In this document: piece after piece, positions 23,642-30,262 of the stretch
Layout of the letters: every line of letters starts with the position of its first letter
Numbering within the stretch: the stretch's first letter is position 1
Made by a program: the position numbers and the translations under genes
Virus record (IMG/VR): IMGVR_UViG_3300033150_001682
Coordinates: 1-44,804 of that record
DNA from: a virus
DNA length: 44,804 nucleotides
Direction: 5' to 3' (one strand)
Notes under the pieces: generated by a model
Seen by the model: the letters and a program-made list of their open reading frames with translations, nothing else
What the model was told of the DNA's origin: nothing
Databases searched by the model: none

Positions 23642-23953
23642 TTACGTAGATGAAGTTTCCAGACCCTTTAGTATTCCAGCTGGAGCTGTGGATTTTAGGA
23701 TAGAGGAGTCCCTCCTGTCACCTGGGCCTTTGATAGATTTATCAGGTTCAGGTTGAGCGAGGGAGGGTTCACCTAGGTCCTTTAGACCTTCGATTACCTC
23801 TAGCACAGTAGACTTGTTGTCAGGGGTTTCTTTGACAGCGAAGCCTTCGCATTCGTGAGGGTCGATGAGGTCTAGGATATGGCCCTTTTTGGGTATAGCT
23901 CTTCGAGTATGGACAAGTTCAATTCCGCACTTTGAGCAATAGAATTTGCGCAT
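23642..23953 (-). CDS. Zinc-binding protein with disordered C-terminus
   Basis: 103 residues. The N-terminus CSKCGIELVHTR and PHECEGFAVK give three cysteines and nearby histidine, a likely zinc site; the second half is rich in Pro/Ser/Lys (AQPEPDKSIKGPGDRRDSS) and probably disordered. A 'CSKCG...ELVHTRRA.PKKG' start is common in phage early proteins. Function unknown. Confidence 0.6.
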   Translation of the reverse strand: MRKFYCSKCGIELVHTRRAIPKKGHILDLIDPHECEGFAVKETPDNKSTVLEVIEGLKDLGEPSLAQPEPDKSIKGPGDRRDSSILKSTAPAGILKGLETSST

Positions 23954-23957
23954 CTTT

Positions 23958-24101
23958 TTAGTCCTCCAAGTATCTTTCTATGAACTCTGCGTACACTTCT
24001 TCTATGAATAGTTCAAGTTCTCTCTTGCCCCATGAGGTCTTCCGGTGAGCCCTGAGAACTTCCCGTAGATGGTCTTTGAAATCTCTTGCAGACGGTTTCA
24101 T
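23958..24101 (-). CDS. Hypothetical helical protein
   Basis: 47 residues from ATG 24101, which overlaps the HIRAN gene's stop as ATGA and follows a GGAGGGG. The product starts MKPSARDFKDHLREVLRAHR and ends IERYLED. No family recognised. A longer in-frame start at 24146 lies inside the HIRAN gene and is less likely. Confidence 0.5.
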   Translation of the reverse strand: MKPSARDFKDHLREVLRAHRKTSWGKRELELFIEEVYAEFIERYLED

Positions 24102-24427
24102 TGCTCGTCCCCTCCCACAAATATAGCAACCTTCAACTGCTTCCAAGGTTTCTCATCAGGATTTACCTCAGTGACGAGACATTGAGGAGTGTCAGTTTCA
24201 ACTGCAGCTGAGATAGTTGCTGACAATTTAGCTGGTACATAGCCAACCATGAAAGTTTTATCTTGATTAAGAGATTGGAACTCCAGTCTGACAGCATTAG
24301 GATCGAATTTGTTAGTCGGTTCGAGAGTCATTGAGAGGTTGGTTCCCTCTTCTATTTCTTCGATGCACTTGTGGAGTTCGTGGAACTTTACTCCTGCTAC
24401 ATAGAATTCGTAGTCAGCTTCTTTCAT
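24098..24427 (-). CDS. HIRAN domain protein
   Basis: 109 residues. VAGVKFHELHKCIEEIEEGTN, then LEPTNKFDPNAVRLEF, then MVGYVPAKLSATISAAVE fit the HIRAN domain, which recognises DNA ends or single-strand gaps in repair and fork-remodelling proteins. The domain fills the whole protein, with no helicase attached. The start overlaps the ligase stop by four bases, so it may target DNA nicks or ends handled by the ligase or the PD-(D/E)XK nuclease. Confidence 0.8.
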   Translation of the reverse strand: MKEADYEFYVAGVKFHELHKCIEEIEEGTNLSMTLEPTNKFDPNAVRLEFQSLNQDKTFMVGYVPAKLSATISAAVETDTPQCLVTEVNPDEKPWKQLKVAIFVGGDEQ

Positions 24428-25278
24428 CTTATTTCTCCTTCCTTATCAAGAATTTCTACAAAAACAGGAAAGCGTGGAACTTTCTTTCCTGAAGTTAAGT
24501 GTTGATACTTGACCCTAGCATATCTACCGATAAGCGAATCTCTATCTCTCCAAAGTTCATATCTTTGATCTCTGGTAAATCCAGTGCCGACTGAGAACTT
24601 GCTTCCATCGCCTGATTTACACCATAGAGATCCAAGAGTACCCTTGGGTCTTCCTTTGACAGATATTTCTTCCTCGAATCCAACGATCTCATAAACATCC
24701 TCCTTTTTAGGTTTAAATTTCATAATCCAAGTTGAGCGCTTACGCTCGTAAGGAGCATCTCGATGACGGACTATGATTCCCTCGTAGCCCTTTCTGATGA
24801 TGTAGTCGTAAGTTCTCATTATGTCATCTAGTGAGCCGCACAACCAGAACGGAGATACTTGGATGATCGGCCTGAGGTGCTGGAGGGAGTTGATGAAGAT
24901 GAGGCGCTCAGTTTGAGGATCGCTATTAATGACATCGAAGCAGTGGAATTGGATGAGTCTGTGGTCAGGATGGAGGTTGACTGTGCGAGAGGTGATTGAG
25001 AATACTTCTTCAAAACTCATTCCGTGACAATAGAGTTCACCGTCAAGCTCAAAGTTGACCTTTGCATCCTTTAGAGTCTGATTGATGTGAGGAACAGAGA
25101 AGATAGGGTTTTCTTCGCTTGAGAGGAGTAGGAAATCTCCGTTGTCGAGAGGGACAGCCCTACACCTAACTCCATCATATTTAGGTTGGACGATGAAAGG
25201 AGGTTTCCATTTGAGGAGACGCTTTTCCTCAAAAGGCACAGCTTTCATTATATTCTTCCATCTTTGCCACTTGCTCAT
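24424..25278 (-). CDS. ATP-dependent DNA ligase
   Basis: 284 residues. The nucleotidyltransferase motif I KYDGVR (33-38, Lys 33 adenylated), motif III ELDGEL (about 77-82), FHCFDV, motif IV GYEGIIVR and motif V MKFKP follow in order; a short OB-type C-terminal domain (GRYARVKYQHLTSGKKVPRFP) follows. This is the usual size for small phage ligases. It seals nicks in phage replication and recombination. It overlaps the HIRAN gene at its end. Confidence 0.9.
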   Translation of the reverse strand: MSKWQRWKNIMKAVPFEEKRLLKWKPPFIVQPKYDGVRCRAVPLDNGDFLLLSSEENPIFSVPHINQTLKDAKVNFELDGELYCHGMSFEEVFSITSRTVNLHPDHRLIQFHCFDVINSDPQTERLIFINSLQHLRPIIQVSPFWLCGSLDDIMRTYDYIIRKGYEGIIVRHRDAPYERKRSTWIMKFKPKKEDVYEIVGFEEEISVKGRPKGTLGSLWCKSGDGSKFSVGTGFTRDQRYELWRDRDSLIGRYARVKYQHLTSGKKVPRFPVFVEILDKEGEIR

Positions 25279-25711
25279 TATTCATCTCCACAATCTATGA
25301 AGTACTCCATCTCAGGCACTTCGACACTGACTGTTTCTTGCTTTGTCGTCATCCTCCCAGTAGGGACAGCAATGATCCTGCATGAGTTGGTAGGTTTTGC
25401 GTAGACGGTGATGTAGATGGTTCTTCCATCCCTCGTCAGGGATGTCGAGTAACTAACCGCACTGCTTGCTATTGTCCTTTCCCACCTAACATTAAGTCTT
25501 TCGGAGAGGGAAGGAAGGATTTTTTCTTCGAAGGTTTCTAGGTCATTGGTGGAGAGATAGAGGAACGAGCTGAGCTCGTAAACATTCCCTGTGATGCTAG
25601 ATCTGAGCTCGGGGCCTAGAAGTTCAAGGATGGATTCAGTGATTTTTTCTGTCTTTACTGTTTCCCTATATCCCTTAGCTCTTTCTTTCAGCCTCTCTTT
25701 TAACGGCTTCA
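25278..25711 (-). CDS. Hypothetical protein
   Basis: 144 residues from ATG 25711 (GGAG eight bases upstream; an in-frame start at 25733 is before this site). N-terminal basic helix (MKPLKERLKERAKGYR), then a long alpha/beta part (NVRWERTIASSAVSYSTSLTRDGRTIYITVYA) and acidic end. The stop overlaps the ligase ATG as TAATG. No family recognised. Confidence 0.55.
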
Positions 25712-25735
25712 TTCTTATTCTCCTTTTTTTCAAAA

Positions 25736-25760
25736 AGATAATTAAATAATTTAATCATCT
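25736..25760. repeat. 25-bp palindromic boundary element, copy 7
   Basis: Left half AGATAATTAAA, right half TTTAATCATCT, a consensus copy. It separates the 25278-25711 gene (its ribosome site is adjacent) from the terminator of the unit encoding 25846-26211. Confidence 0.95.
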
Positions 25761-25794
25761 TTTCATAGCTCATCTCTGAACATTTAATCTCCAG

Positions 25795-25827
25795 AAAAAC
25801 CCTGGGAGGCGGCTGAACCTCCCAGGG
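25795..25827 (-). terminator. Intrinsic terminator
   Basis: On the - strand a perfect 10-bp stem CCCTGGGAGG / CCTCCCAGGG with an 8-base loop is followed by TTTTT, 18 bases after the stop of the gene at 25846-26211. It should end that transcription unit before palindromic copy 7. Confidence 0.85.
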
Positions 25828-25845
25828 AATCAGGAGGAGGTGAAG

Positions 25846-26211
25846 TTACGCAGCAAGCTCTTGTAACTTCTTCATCATGGCCTTGCGCTCAGCTGGAGAA
25901 GCAGCCTGGTACTTTGCCAGGAATGCAGCTTCGGGGTCAGCTGCAGCCTTCTGAATTTTCACTCCCATCTTTGCCTCTCCTAGTCTGGCTTGGAGTTGCT
26001 CTTGAGTTTCACCCCTGCGCAGTCCTGATCTGATGGCGCTTTGAAGAGTGACATCCCAGTTGCTCGAAGCGTTGCTTCTGACAGCAGCATCTCCGAACAT
26101 CTTGATTTGCTCCTCGGCGGTCTCGCCATCTGTGATAGTGATGGATGCAACTTTCTCAGGCTGTCCATCCTTCGCAGGAACCCTTGCTGTTACTGTTCTT
26201 TTTACTGGCAT
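25846..26211 (-). CDS. Abundant-type early phage protein in its own transcription unit
   Basis: 121 residues with AAGGAG eight bases upstream. The protein is Ala/Gln/Lys-rich and helical; its C-terminus (AKYQAASPAERKAMMKKLQELAA) resembles the end of the protein at 29614-29976 (MASMTPEERKAYKKALLDKLAD). The gene has its own promoter (26324-26352), a leader with an intrinsic terminator (26240-26280) and a downstream terminator (25795-25827), so it is transcribed singly and probably highly. Function unknown. Confidence 0.65.
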   Translation of the reverse strand: MPVKRTVTARVPAKDGQPEKVASITITDGETAEEQIKMFGDAAVRSNASSNWDVTLQSAIRSGLRRGETQEQLQARLGEAKMGVKIQKAAADPEAAFLAKYQAASPAERKAMMKKLQELAA

Positions 26212-26239
26212 ACTTTTCTCCTTTCTATTAGAGGTTAAC

Positions 26240-26280
26240 GAAAAAGGGAACCACTGCTATATTTCAAGCAGTGATTCCCT
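26240..26280 (-). promoter_or_regulatory. Leader intrinsic terminator (possible attenuator)
   Basis: On the - strand a 14-bp stem with one mismatch (AGGGAATCACTGCT / AGCAGTGGTTCCCT, 8-base loop) runs into TTTTT. It lies between the promoter and the gene start, about 30 bases before the ATG of 25846-26211, so it can only act by stopping or modulating that transcript. Confidence 0.75.
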
Positions 26281-26313
26281 GACCAATGTTGCTTTTGCAT
26301 CTTCTCTTACCAT
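26257..26313 (-). CDS. Possible 18-residue leader peptide
   Basis: ATG at 26311-26313 lies about four bases after the predicted transcription start. The frame reads MVREDAKATLVRESLLEI and stops at a TAG within the first arm/loop of the leader terminator. Such overlap would let ribosome position change the hairpin. There is no ribosome site before it, so translation would be leaderless. Confidence 0.3.
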   Translation of the reverse strand: MVREDAKATLVRESLLEI

Positions 26314-26323
26314 TATGTTCCGT

Positions 26324-26352
26324 ATTATGGCATAACTATTGTTAATTGTCAA
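26324..26352 (-). promoter_or_regulatory. Sigma-70 promoter
   Basis: - strand: -35 TTGACA (26347-26352), 17-base spacer, -10 CATAAT (26324-26329). Predicted start near 26317. It drives 25846-26211 through the leader terminator. Confidence 0.85.
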
Positions 26353-26387
26353 TACATTTTTTTGTACATTTTTCGCCACTTGACAAA

Positions 26388-26549
26388 TCAATCTTCAAAG
26401 GTTATCTTGATCTGTTTTAAAGGTACACCCTTTGGCCTCGAGATTCGCTGTGGGATGTAGATGACAAGGTCACCAGTTGAATCCTCATAGCGATCTCCAC
26501 CTGCTTTGCGAGCAGGTCGCTTGAGTTCCAAGGTCTCAGTTACTTTCAT
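26388..26549 (-). CDS. 53-residue conserved-looking phage protein
   Basis: ATG at 26547-26549 with a textbook AAAGGAGGTGA eight bases upstream. The product begins MKVTETLELKRPARKAGGDR, goes on with YEDSTGDLVIYIPQRISRPKG and ends KITFED. It is strand-rich. It lies as the last gene of the operon reading from the right, ending about 36 bases before the promoter at 26352. Function unknown. Confidence 0.7.
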   Translation of the reverse strand: MKVTETLELKRPARKAGGDRYEDSTGDLVIYIPQRISRPKGVPLKQIKITFED

Positions 26550-26570
26550 TGAATTCACCTCCTTTCTGAG

Positions 26571-26765
26571 TTAATTATCTTCCTTCACTACCTTGACGCT
26601 GAGTTCGACTGCCACTGCGTCTCCGTTAAATCTATCAGAAATAGCATCCTTCATTGCTTTCTCAAGTTCCTTTACAAAGATCTCCTTCCCTAGAAACCTC
26701 ACGGCTGGAGCGAGCCACTGGGAATCTAGGAAAGTAACACTGCCAGTAAAGAATAGATGCTTCAT
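26571..26765 (-). CDS. Hypothetical protein
   Basis: 64 residues. The middle (APAVRFLGKEIFVKELEKAMKDAISDRFNGDAVAVELSVKVV) has a helix followed by a strand, and the N-terminus is hydrophobic (HLFFTGSVTFLDSQWLAP). It overlaps the coiled-coil gene by four bases (ATGA), so co-translated. No family recognised. Confidence 0.5.
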   Translation of the reverse strand: MKHLFFTGSVTFLDSQWLAPAVRFLGKEIFVKELEKAMKDAISDRFNGDAVAVELSVKVVKEDN

Positions 26766-27070
26766 TCATTACCTCCCTCTAATTCTTCAAGGACCTTTCG
26801 AAGTTGATCCTTGGAAAGCTTGTTAATAAGATGAAGACCATCGGCTAGATCTTCTGCCCTCTTGCCCAGTGGGAAAGTTTTCACTTTCTCTGCCAGCGCA
26901 AGTGTTCGATCTGCTACTTCATATCGGGACTTCCATCTTCGATGGATGGCTTCATAGGATTGTAGGATTTTGCGGAGCTGCACTACAGTGCTCCACACTT
27001 CCCTGCATCTAGTTGCTGCCTCTGCCTTTTGACGGAGGAGGTCGGCTTTTTCTTCTTCTGTGAGTTTCAT
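26762..27070 (-). CDS. Coiled-coil protein of unknown function
   Basis: 102 residues, almost entirely helical, with heptad-like Leu spacing (EEKADLLRQKAEAATRCREV, then LRKILQSYEAIHRRWKSRYEVADRTLALAEKV). GGAGG stands before the ATG. No motif for a known family. Confidence 0.55.
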   Translation of the reverse strand: MKLTEEEKADLLRQKAEAATRCREVWSTVVQLRKILQSYEAIHRRWKSRYEVADRTLALAEKVKTFPLGKRAEDLADGLHLINKLSKDQLRKVLEELEGGNE

Positions 27071-27082
27071 CTGCTACCTCCT

Positions 27083-27268
27083 TTAGTTAACTGGTAGGAC
27101 AAATTCTACGCTTCCGCCGCACTGACACTTTACATAGATGACAGTGCGATACTCGGGCTCGTTATATCTTTGTGCGGATACCTCTATAACCCTCCCACAC
27201 TTCACGCACTTGCTGCGATAGGTTTGTGCGAACTCCTTGCCAAAGTCGTATAGGTCTCTGAAGTCCAT
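27083..27268 (-). CDS. Zinc-ribbon microprotein
   Basis: 61 residues. CVKCG and, after 22 residues, CQCGG form a short zinc ribbon, with aromatic-rich N-terminus (DFRDLYDFGKEFAQTYRSK). Start has a GGAGG, and palindromic copy 8 lies directly upstream. Function unknown. Confidence 0.6.
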   Translation of the reverse strand: MDFRDLYDFGKEFAQTYRSKCVKCGRVIEVSAQRYNEPEYRTVIYVKCQCGGSVEFVLPVN

Positions 27269-27281
27269 TTCTTCCCTCCTG

Positions 27282-27306
27282 AGTTAATTAAATAATTTAA
27301 TCATCT
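27282..27306. repeat. 25-bp palindromic boundary element, copy 8
   Basis: Left half AGTTAATTAAA (one change from consensus), right half TTTAATCATCT. It lies between the GGAGG of the zinc-ribbon gene and the end of the gene at 27301-27591, whose stop is inside it. Confidence 0.9.
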
Positions 27307-27591
27307 CCAAATGTAGTTACCATTCTCCAACTGCCACCCGACAGCGGTTACCTTGTCAAGATCCCCGACTAACTCCTGACACACTTTCAAGTGAGTCGCT
27401 GGAGGAGGCATTGATCTTATACCTCCACCTACCAACCTCACACAGACCGCTATTACTCGTCCGCAGTGCTCTTTGATAACCCGAGGACGGATGCCGTAGT
27501 GGATGCGAGGTTTCTCACTCTTATAAACCCTGCAGCGATAAGGTGTCGAGGGTCTAATGAGTGAGATTTTGTGACCTAAGATAGTTATCAT
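27301..27591 (-). CDS. Hypothetical protein
   Basis: 96 residues, strand-rich with few helices. The N-terminus (MITILGHKISLIRPSTPYRCRVYKSEKP) and the conserved-looking HCGRVIAVCVRLVGGG have three cysteines. Its ATG overlaps the stop of the 49-residue gene as ATGA. Its stop lies in palindromic copy 8. Function unknown. Confidence 0.55.
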   Translation of the reverse strand: MITILGHKISLIRPSTPYRCRVYKSEKPRIHYGIRPRVIKEHCGRVIAVCVRLVGGGIRSMPPPATHLKVCQELVGDLDKVTAVGWQLENGNYIWR

Positions 27592-27737
27592 TTCTTCATC
27601 TCCTCTCTCAAAAGTACCTCTGTTGCTTTGCCAACGATCTTCCTCTCCGACATGGAGAGTTTTCTAACTCCCATGTTGTGGCTCGCTATGCGGATAGACA
27701 TTCTCCGCAGAACTCGCCTAGCAATCTTAGGTTTCAT
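27588..27737 (-). CDS. 49-residue basic protein
   Basis: ATG at 27735-27737 with AAGGAG eight bases upstream. The product begins MKPKIARRVLRRMSIRIASH, continues NMGVRKLSMSERKIVGKATE and ends REEMKK. Its start overlaps the SWIM gene by 11 bases and its stop overlaps the next gene as ATGA, so coding is well supported. Very basic N-terminal half; function unknown. Confidence 0.65.
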   Translation of the reverse strand: MKPKIARRVLRRMSIRIASHNMGVRKLSMSERKIVGKATEVLLREEMKK

Positions 27738-28017
27738 AACTTATCTCCTTCTTCAGGTATTGCATCTCTCCTGCTTCCTCAGCCCACTCTGCCCAAGGTT
27801 CCTCAATTGAGGGCTGGCTCATCAACCCCCTAATCATCGAAGTATGCCAGCACTTCTTATGAAACTTCGCACCTGGACAGTTACAGTGAAAAAGACCGGA
27901 GCGCCCAACTGCAATATAACTGAGCACTCCGGCCTTAGTAATTTCGATTACCTGAGCTAATTCAAGCAAACGAAACTCGTATTGAATATTTCTTCTGTTA
28001 ACCACGAGAATCTTCAT
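27727..28017 (-). CDS. SWIM-type zinc-finger protein
   Basis: 96 residues. CNCPGAKFHKKCWH is a CxCx(n)CxH SWIM zinc finger (about residues 45-58), preceded by strands YEFRLLELAQVIEITKAG. SWIM fingers bind DNA or protein. It lies in the early operon downstream of the promoter at 28262-28290 and is probably a host-directed or replication accessory protein. Confidence 0.7.
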   Translation of the reverse strand: MKILVVNRRNIQYEFRLLELAQVIEITKAGVLSYIAVGRSGLFHCNCPGAKFHKKCWHTSMIRGLMSQPSIEEPWAEWAEEAGEMQYLKKEISYET

Positions 28018-28018
28018 C

Positions 28019-28228
28019 CTACCTATATGGGTATTCTACTGATGCCCATGCTCCTCTGCAGAGGTGTATTACTCTGCCATACTCCTCCAGCGCTGAGAGA
28101 GTTGCACTCAATTGGTTTCTTGTGAGGCCTGGAAACTGTTTCCGTAAGCGTGAGTACATATCCTTCATCCACATGTCAGTTTCCTCATCTAGTAATTCTA
28201 AAACTGCTCTTGTTAAACCTCTATTCAT
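28019..28228 (-). CDS. Small winged-helix-like protein, first gene after an early promoter
   Basis: 69 residues from ATG 28228 (GGAGGTGAT six bases upstream; an in-frame start at 28273 would precede the transcript start). Helices VLELLDEETDMWMKDMYSRLRKQFPGLTRNQLSATLSALEEYGRV followed by two strands fit a winged helix. It is the first gene of a long - strand transcript and may be an early regulator. Confidence 0.6.
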   Translation of the reverse strand: MNRGLTRAVLELLDEETDMWMKDMYSRLRKQFPGLTRNQLSATLSALEEYGRVIHLCRGAWASVEYPYR

Positions 28229-28261
28229 TTCATCACCTCCTCTCATTTTAAATTCACGTGC

Positions 28262-28290
28262 ATCATAACACATTCGTGTCCGTGTGTCAA
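28262..28290 (-). promoter_or_regulatory. Sigma-70 promoter with the palindrome 25 bp upstream
   Basis: - strand: -35 TTGACA (28285-28290), 17-base spacer, -10 TATGAT (28262-28267). Start near 28255. Palindromic copy 9 begins 25 bp upstream of the -35 box (centre about -73). It drives 28019-28228 and the early genes below it. Confidence 0.85.
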
Positions 28291-28315
28291 TAACTTTTAG
28301 TGCTGAAAACGAACC

Positions 28316-28340
28316 AGATAATTAAATTATTTAATCATCT
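28316..28340. repeat. 25-bp palindromic boundary element, copy 9
   Basis: Left half AGATAATTAAA, right half TTTAATCATCT. It supplies the GAT GAT TAA end of the 28331-29083 gene and is centred about 73 bp upstream of the start driven by the promoter at 28262-28290. Confidence 0.95.
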
Positions 28341-29083
28341 ACCTCAACCACTCCACTAGCATCAGCAACCTCTGACGTCAGATTCATCTCTGCCAACTTC
28401 GCATCCTCCTCCCTAATCCTCTCAATCTCCCTAGCAACTTCCTCCTCACTCTTCGACCTGATCTTACTATTAGTTACATTGCTACTGGTGGTAGGTGAAC
28501 CACTTCGTGGCTGAGGGCCTCTATCACTACTATCCCTGGGCACAACTACTCCATCCACAACTTTGTAATTCTCAGCTATCCTCCTCTCCTGCTTCTTCCT
28601 CTCCTCTTCCTCTTCCAACTTTCTATAAATCTCAGCTGCCCTCTCCGCCTCCTCTCTCATCTTCTTCTCCTCTTCAATACTCATCTTACTCACCAGATCA
28701 TCAATGCTCTCTCCCACTCCAGCAACCTTGCTCCTCTCTCTCCTCAAATCATCTAACGTCAAATTATGCACTAGATTCTTCACTCCTCTCCCACTTGGAT
28801 TAAGATCTATCTTATACTTGCTCTGCAAAATCCTCGTGGCCTCATCAGTAAACTCTACTCTCCTCACCATCCCCTCTCTCACCAACTTCTCAACTATCTC
28901 ATCAATAGTAATCTTCACTACATCACTCAAAAATCTCGTCCCATAACCTCCTTCATCTAACCAAATACTCAACATAGCTAACTTCCTCCTATCAACCCAC
29001 GTCTGCACTAGTGCATCCCTCTTATACCTCCTCGGTCTAATCATCGACTTGCCTCTCGTACTATCCTCTTTATACTCCCTCAT
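28331..29083 (-). CDS. Charged helical protein, possible DNA-binding early factor
   Basis: 250 residues with GGAGG upstream. The N-terminal 110 residues (YKRDALVQTWVDRRKLAMLSIWLDEGGYGTRFLSDVVKITIDEIVEKLVREGMV) are mixed and could hold a DNA-binding fold; residues 125-175 are a Glu/Lys-rich coiled coil (EEEKKMREEAERAAEIYRKLEEEEERKK). The C-terminal 70 residues are Ser/Pro-rich and disordered. The gene ends in palindromic copy 9 and is transcribed alone from the promoter at 29375-29404. Function unknown. Confidence 0.6.
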   Translation of the reverse strand: MREYKEDSTRGKSMIRPRRYKRDALVQTWVDRRKLAMLSIWLDEGGYGTRFLSDVVKITIDEIVEKLVREGMVRRVEFTDEATRILQSKYKIDLNPSGRGVKNLVHNLTLDDLRRERSKVAGVGESIDDLVSKMSIEEEKKMREEAERAAEIYRKLEEEEERKKQERRIAENYKVVDGVVVPRDSSDRGPQPRSGSPTTSSNVTNSKIRSKSEEEVAREIERIREEDAKLAEMNLTSEVADASGVVEVDD

Positions 29084-29096
29084 CTCTCTACCTCCT

Positions 29097-29213
29097 TCAG
29101 AAAGTTATCAGTTTCACCAACTCAATCCTTCTTGTCTTGGTTTGCACGGTCGGTATGTCTGTATGCTGTAAAACCATATTGTTATTCCATAGGAGGGCGT
29201 TATTCGCCGACAT
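29097..29213 (-). CDS. Possible 38-residue ORF in the leader of 28331-29083
   Basis: ATG at 29211-29213 opens MSANNALLWNNNMVLQHTD and ends RIELVKLITF at a TGA just before the next gene's GGAGG. It has no ribosome site, and the three CTTATTGG repeats lie just before it. Coding status is doubtful. Confidence 0.25.
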   Translation of the reverse strand: MSANNALLWNNNMVLQHTDIPTVQTKTRRIELVKLITF

Positions 29214-29374
29214 GTCAATAAGCCAATAAGCCAATAAGACATACAAAAAAAAATAAGAGAAAAAGAACAGAACAAACACACAAAGATACATAAGCACATT
29301 ACAAATTTCCAACCCGTCCCCCGTATAGCAATATAGTATTACAGCATACACGCATTACACACAATACATAATGG
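29214..29374. other. Non-coding T-rich leader region
   Basis: Transcribed leader of the 28331-29083 gene. On the - strand it has a long T-rich stretch (29242-29275) and no convincing gene or hairpin; function not visible. Confidence 0.4.
29216..29239. repeat. Three tandem 8-bp repeats
   Basis: + strand CAATAAGC, CAATAAGC, CAATAAGA in tandem, in the 290-base leader between the promoter at 29375-29404 and the gene at 28331-29083. 8-bp units change frame or spacing if copy number varies. Confidence 0.7.
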
Positions 29375-29404
29375 ACATTACCATATCTCTGTCCACGTTG
29401 TCAA
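29375..29404 (-). promoter_or_regulatory. Sigma-70 promoter with extended -10
   Basis: - strand: -35 TTGACA (29399-29404), 18-base spacer, -10 TAATGT preceded by TGG (extended -10 type). The first 10 bases, TTGACAACGT, are shared with the promoter at 30044-30071. It drives 28331-29083. Confidence 0.65.
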
Positions 29405-29480
29405 CGTAAAACTTTGTGTATTTCCAGAGCACTGTGAATACAGGTTGAAGGGATAAAGTGGTAGGAGAGTGAGTTAATCT

Positions 29481-29505
29481 AGATAATTAAAAAATTTAAT
29501 CATCT
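29481..29505. repeat. 25-bp palindromic boundary element, copy 10
   Basis: Left half AGATAATTAAA, right half TTTAATCATCT, centre AAA. It lies between the promoter at 29375-29404 and the terminator at 29543-29577, i.e. between two single-gene units. Confidence 0.9.
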
Positions 29506-29542
29506 CCAATGTTCCAAGCTCGAGTGCATAGATTGCATAGTG

Positions 29543-29577
29543 CAAAAAGAAGCCTTAGATCACTATGACCTAAGGCT
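29543..29577 (-). terminator. Intrinsic terminator
   Basis: - strand stem AGCCTTAG / CTAAGGCT with an 11-base loop, then TCTTTTT. It lies 36 bases after the stop of the gene at 29614-29976. Confidence 0.8.
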
Positions 29578-29613
29578 CCTTAGTTTGGTAGACGGCAGGT
29601 GTCATTGAATAGG

Positions 29614-29976
29614 TTAATCTAGATCTGCTAATTTGTCTAGCAGTGCCTTTTTATACGCTTTCCGCTCCTCAGGTGTCATACTAGCCATTTTTGCTTTTAT
29701 GGCATCCTCAGGTGGGACTTCAGGCGCTTTCGCAGGCGCTTTGAAATCCACTTTAACAACCTGATTATTCTCCCAGGTGTCAAAGTTCTTACGGCCCTTT
29801 CCATTTTGCCACTGGATGACCGTAGCGCTCAGTGCTTTTTGGAACACGGCGCTCAACGGTACCCCGTCAAATGACACCTCAAGTGTCACTTGCTTGGAGT
29901 CCTCGGACTCCGCATGAGGTTTGATAGAACAAACCTTAGACAATTTTACACCTTTTACGATAGTCGTCAAATCCAT
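29614..29976 (-). CDS. Abundant-type early phage protein in its own transcription unit
   Basis: 120 residues with GGAGGG before the ATG. A strand-rich N-terminal domain (LTTIVKGVKLSKVCSIKPHAESEDSKQVTLEVSFDGVPL...) is followed by an Ala/Pro linker and a C-terminal helix (DAIKAKMASMTPEERKAYKKALLDKLAD) like the C-terminus of 25846-26211. It is the first gene on the left side of the divergent region, with its own promoter and terminator, so it is probably made early and in large amount. Function unknown. Confidence 0.65.
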   Translation of the reverse strand: MDLTTIVKGVKLSKVCSIKPHAESEDSKQVTLEVSFDGVPLSAVFQKALSATVIQWQNGKGRKNFDTWENNQVVKVDFKAPAKAPEVPPEDAIKAKMASMTPEERKAYKKALLDKLADLD

Positions 29977-30043
29977 AACTTCCCTCCATTAATGAATTTG
30001 ACACCTACCATCTACCATATTCAATTATCAAAGAACCAATTAC

Positions 30044-30071
30044 ATCATATCACACCCATGTACGTTGTCAA
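30044..30071 (-). promoter_or_regulatory. Sigma-70 promoter of the leftward unit
   Basis: - strand: -35 TTGACA (30066-30071), 16-base spacer, -10 TATGAT (30044-30049). It drives 29614-29976. Confidence 0.8.
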
Positions 30072-30212
30072 GCTTTTTATTTTGGAAAGGTCGAAGGGGG
30101 AAACTCGGCTCGTAGCGCGCAGGGTTAGCTCTCTCACATTTTATCAGAAGTATTTATAAATGCACAATCATGTACGATTTCATCATCTATGACTTCGCCA
30201 TCTCGGTGATTG
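30072..30212. other. Divergent control region
   Basis: No gene seen. It separates the leftward promoter (30044-30071) from palindromic copy 11 and the rightward promoter (30263-30291); it contains no clear operator other than the palindrome. Confidence 0.5.
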
Positions 30213-30237
30213 AGATAATTAAATTATTTAACCAACT
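30213..30237. repeat. 25-bp palindromic boundary element, copy 11
   Basis: Left half AGATAATTAAA, right half TTTAACCAACT. It ends 25 bp before the -35 box of the rightward promoter (centre about -73), the same geometry as copy 9. Confidence 0.9.
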
Positions 30238-30262
30238 ACCCGCAAATTTCCGAAGATTCACC

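Noticed and set aside
26380-26408. Plus-strand TTGACA with TATCTT 17 bases later
   Set aside because: Would transcribe antisense into the 26388-26549 gene and has a weak -10; probably chance in AT-rich DNA.
28495-28946. Open frames on the + strand opposite 28331-29083
   Set aside because: Antisense to a gene with ribosome site and promoter; composition (Ser/Leu/Pro/His) is that of a mirrored Glu/Lys/Arg-rich coiled coil.
29097-29351. 84-residue frame starting MYAVILYCYTGDG
   Set aside because: Hydrophobic run comes from the T-rich leader read in frame, and there is no ribosome site; only the shorter 3' part is listed, with low confidence.
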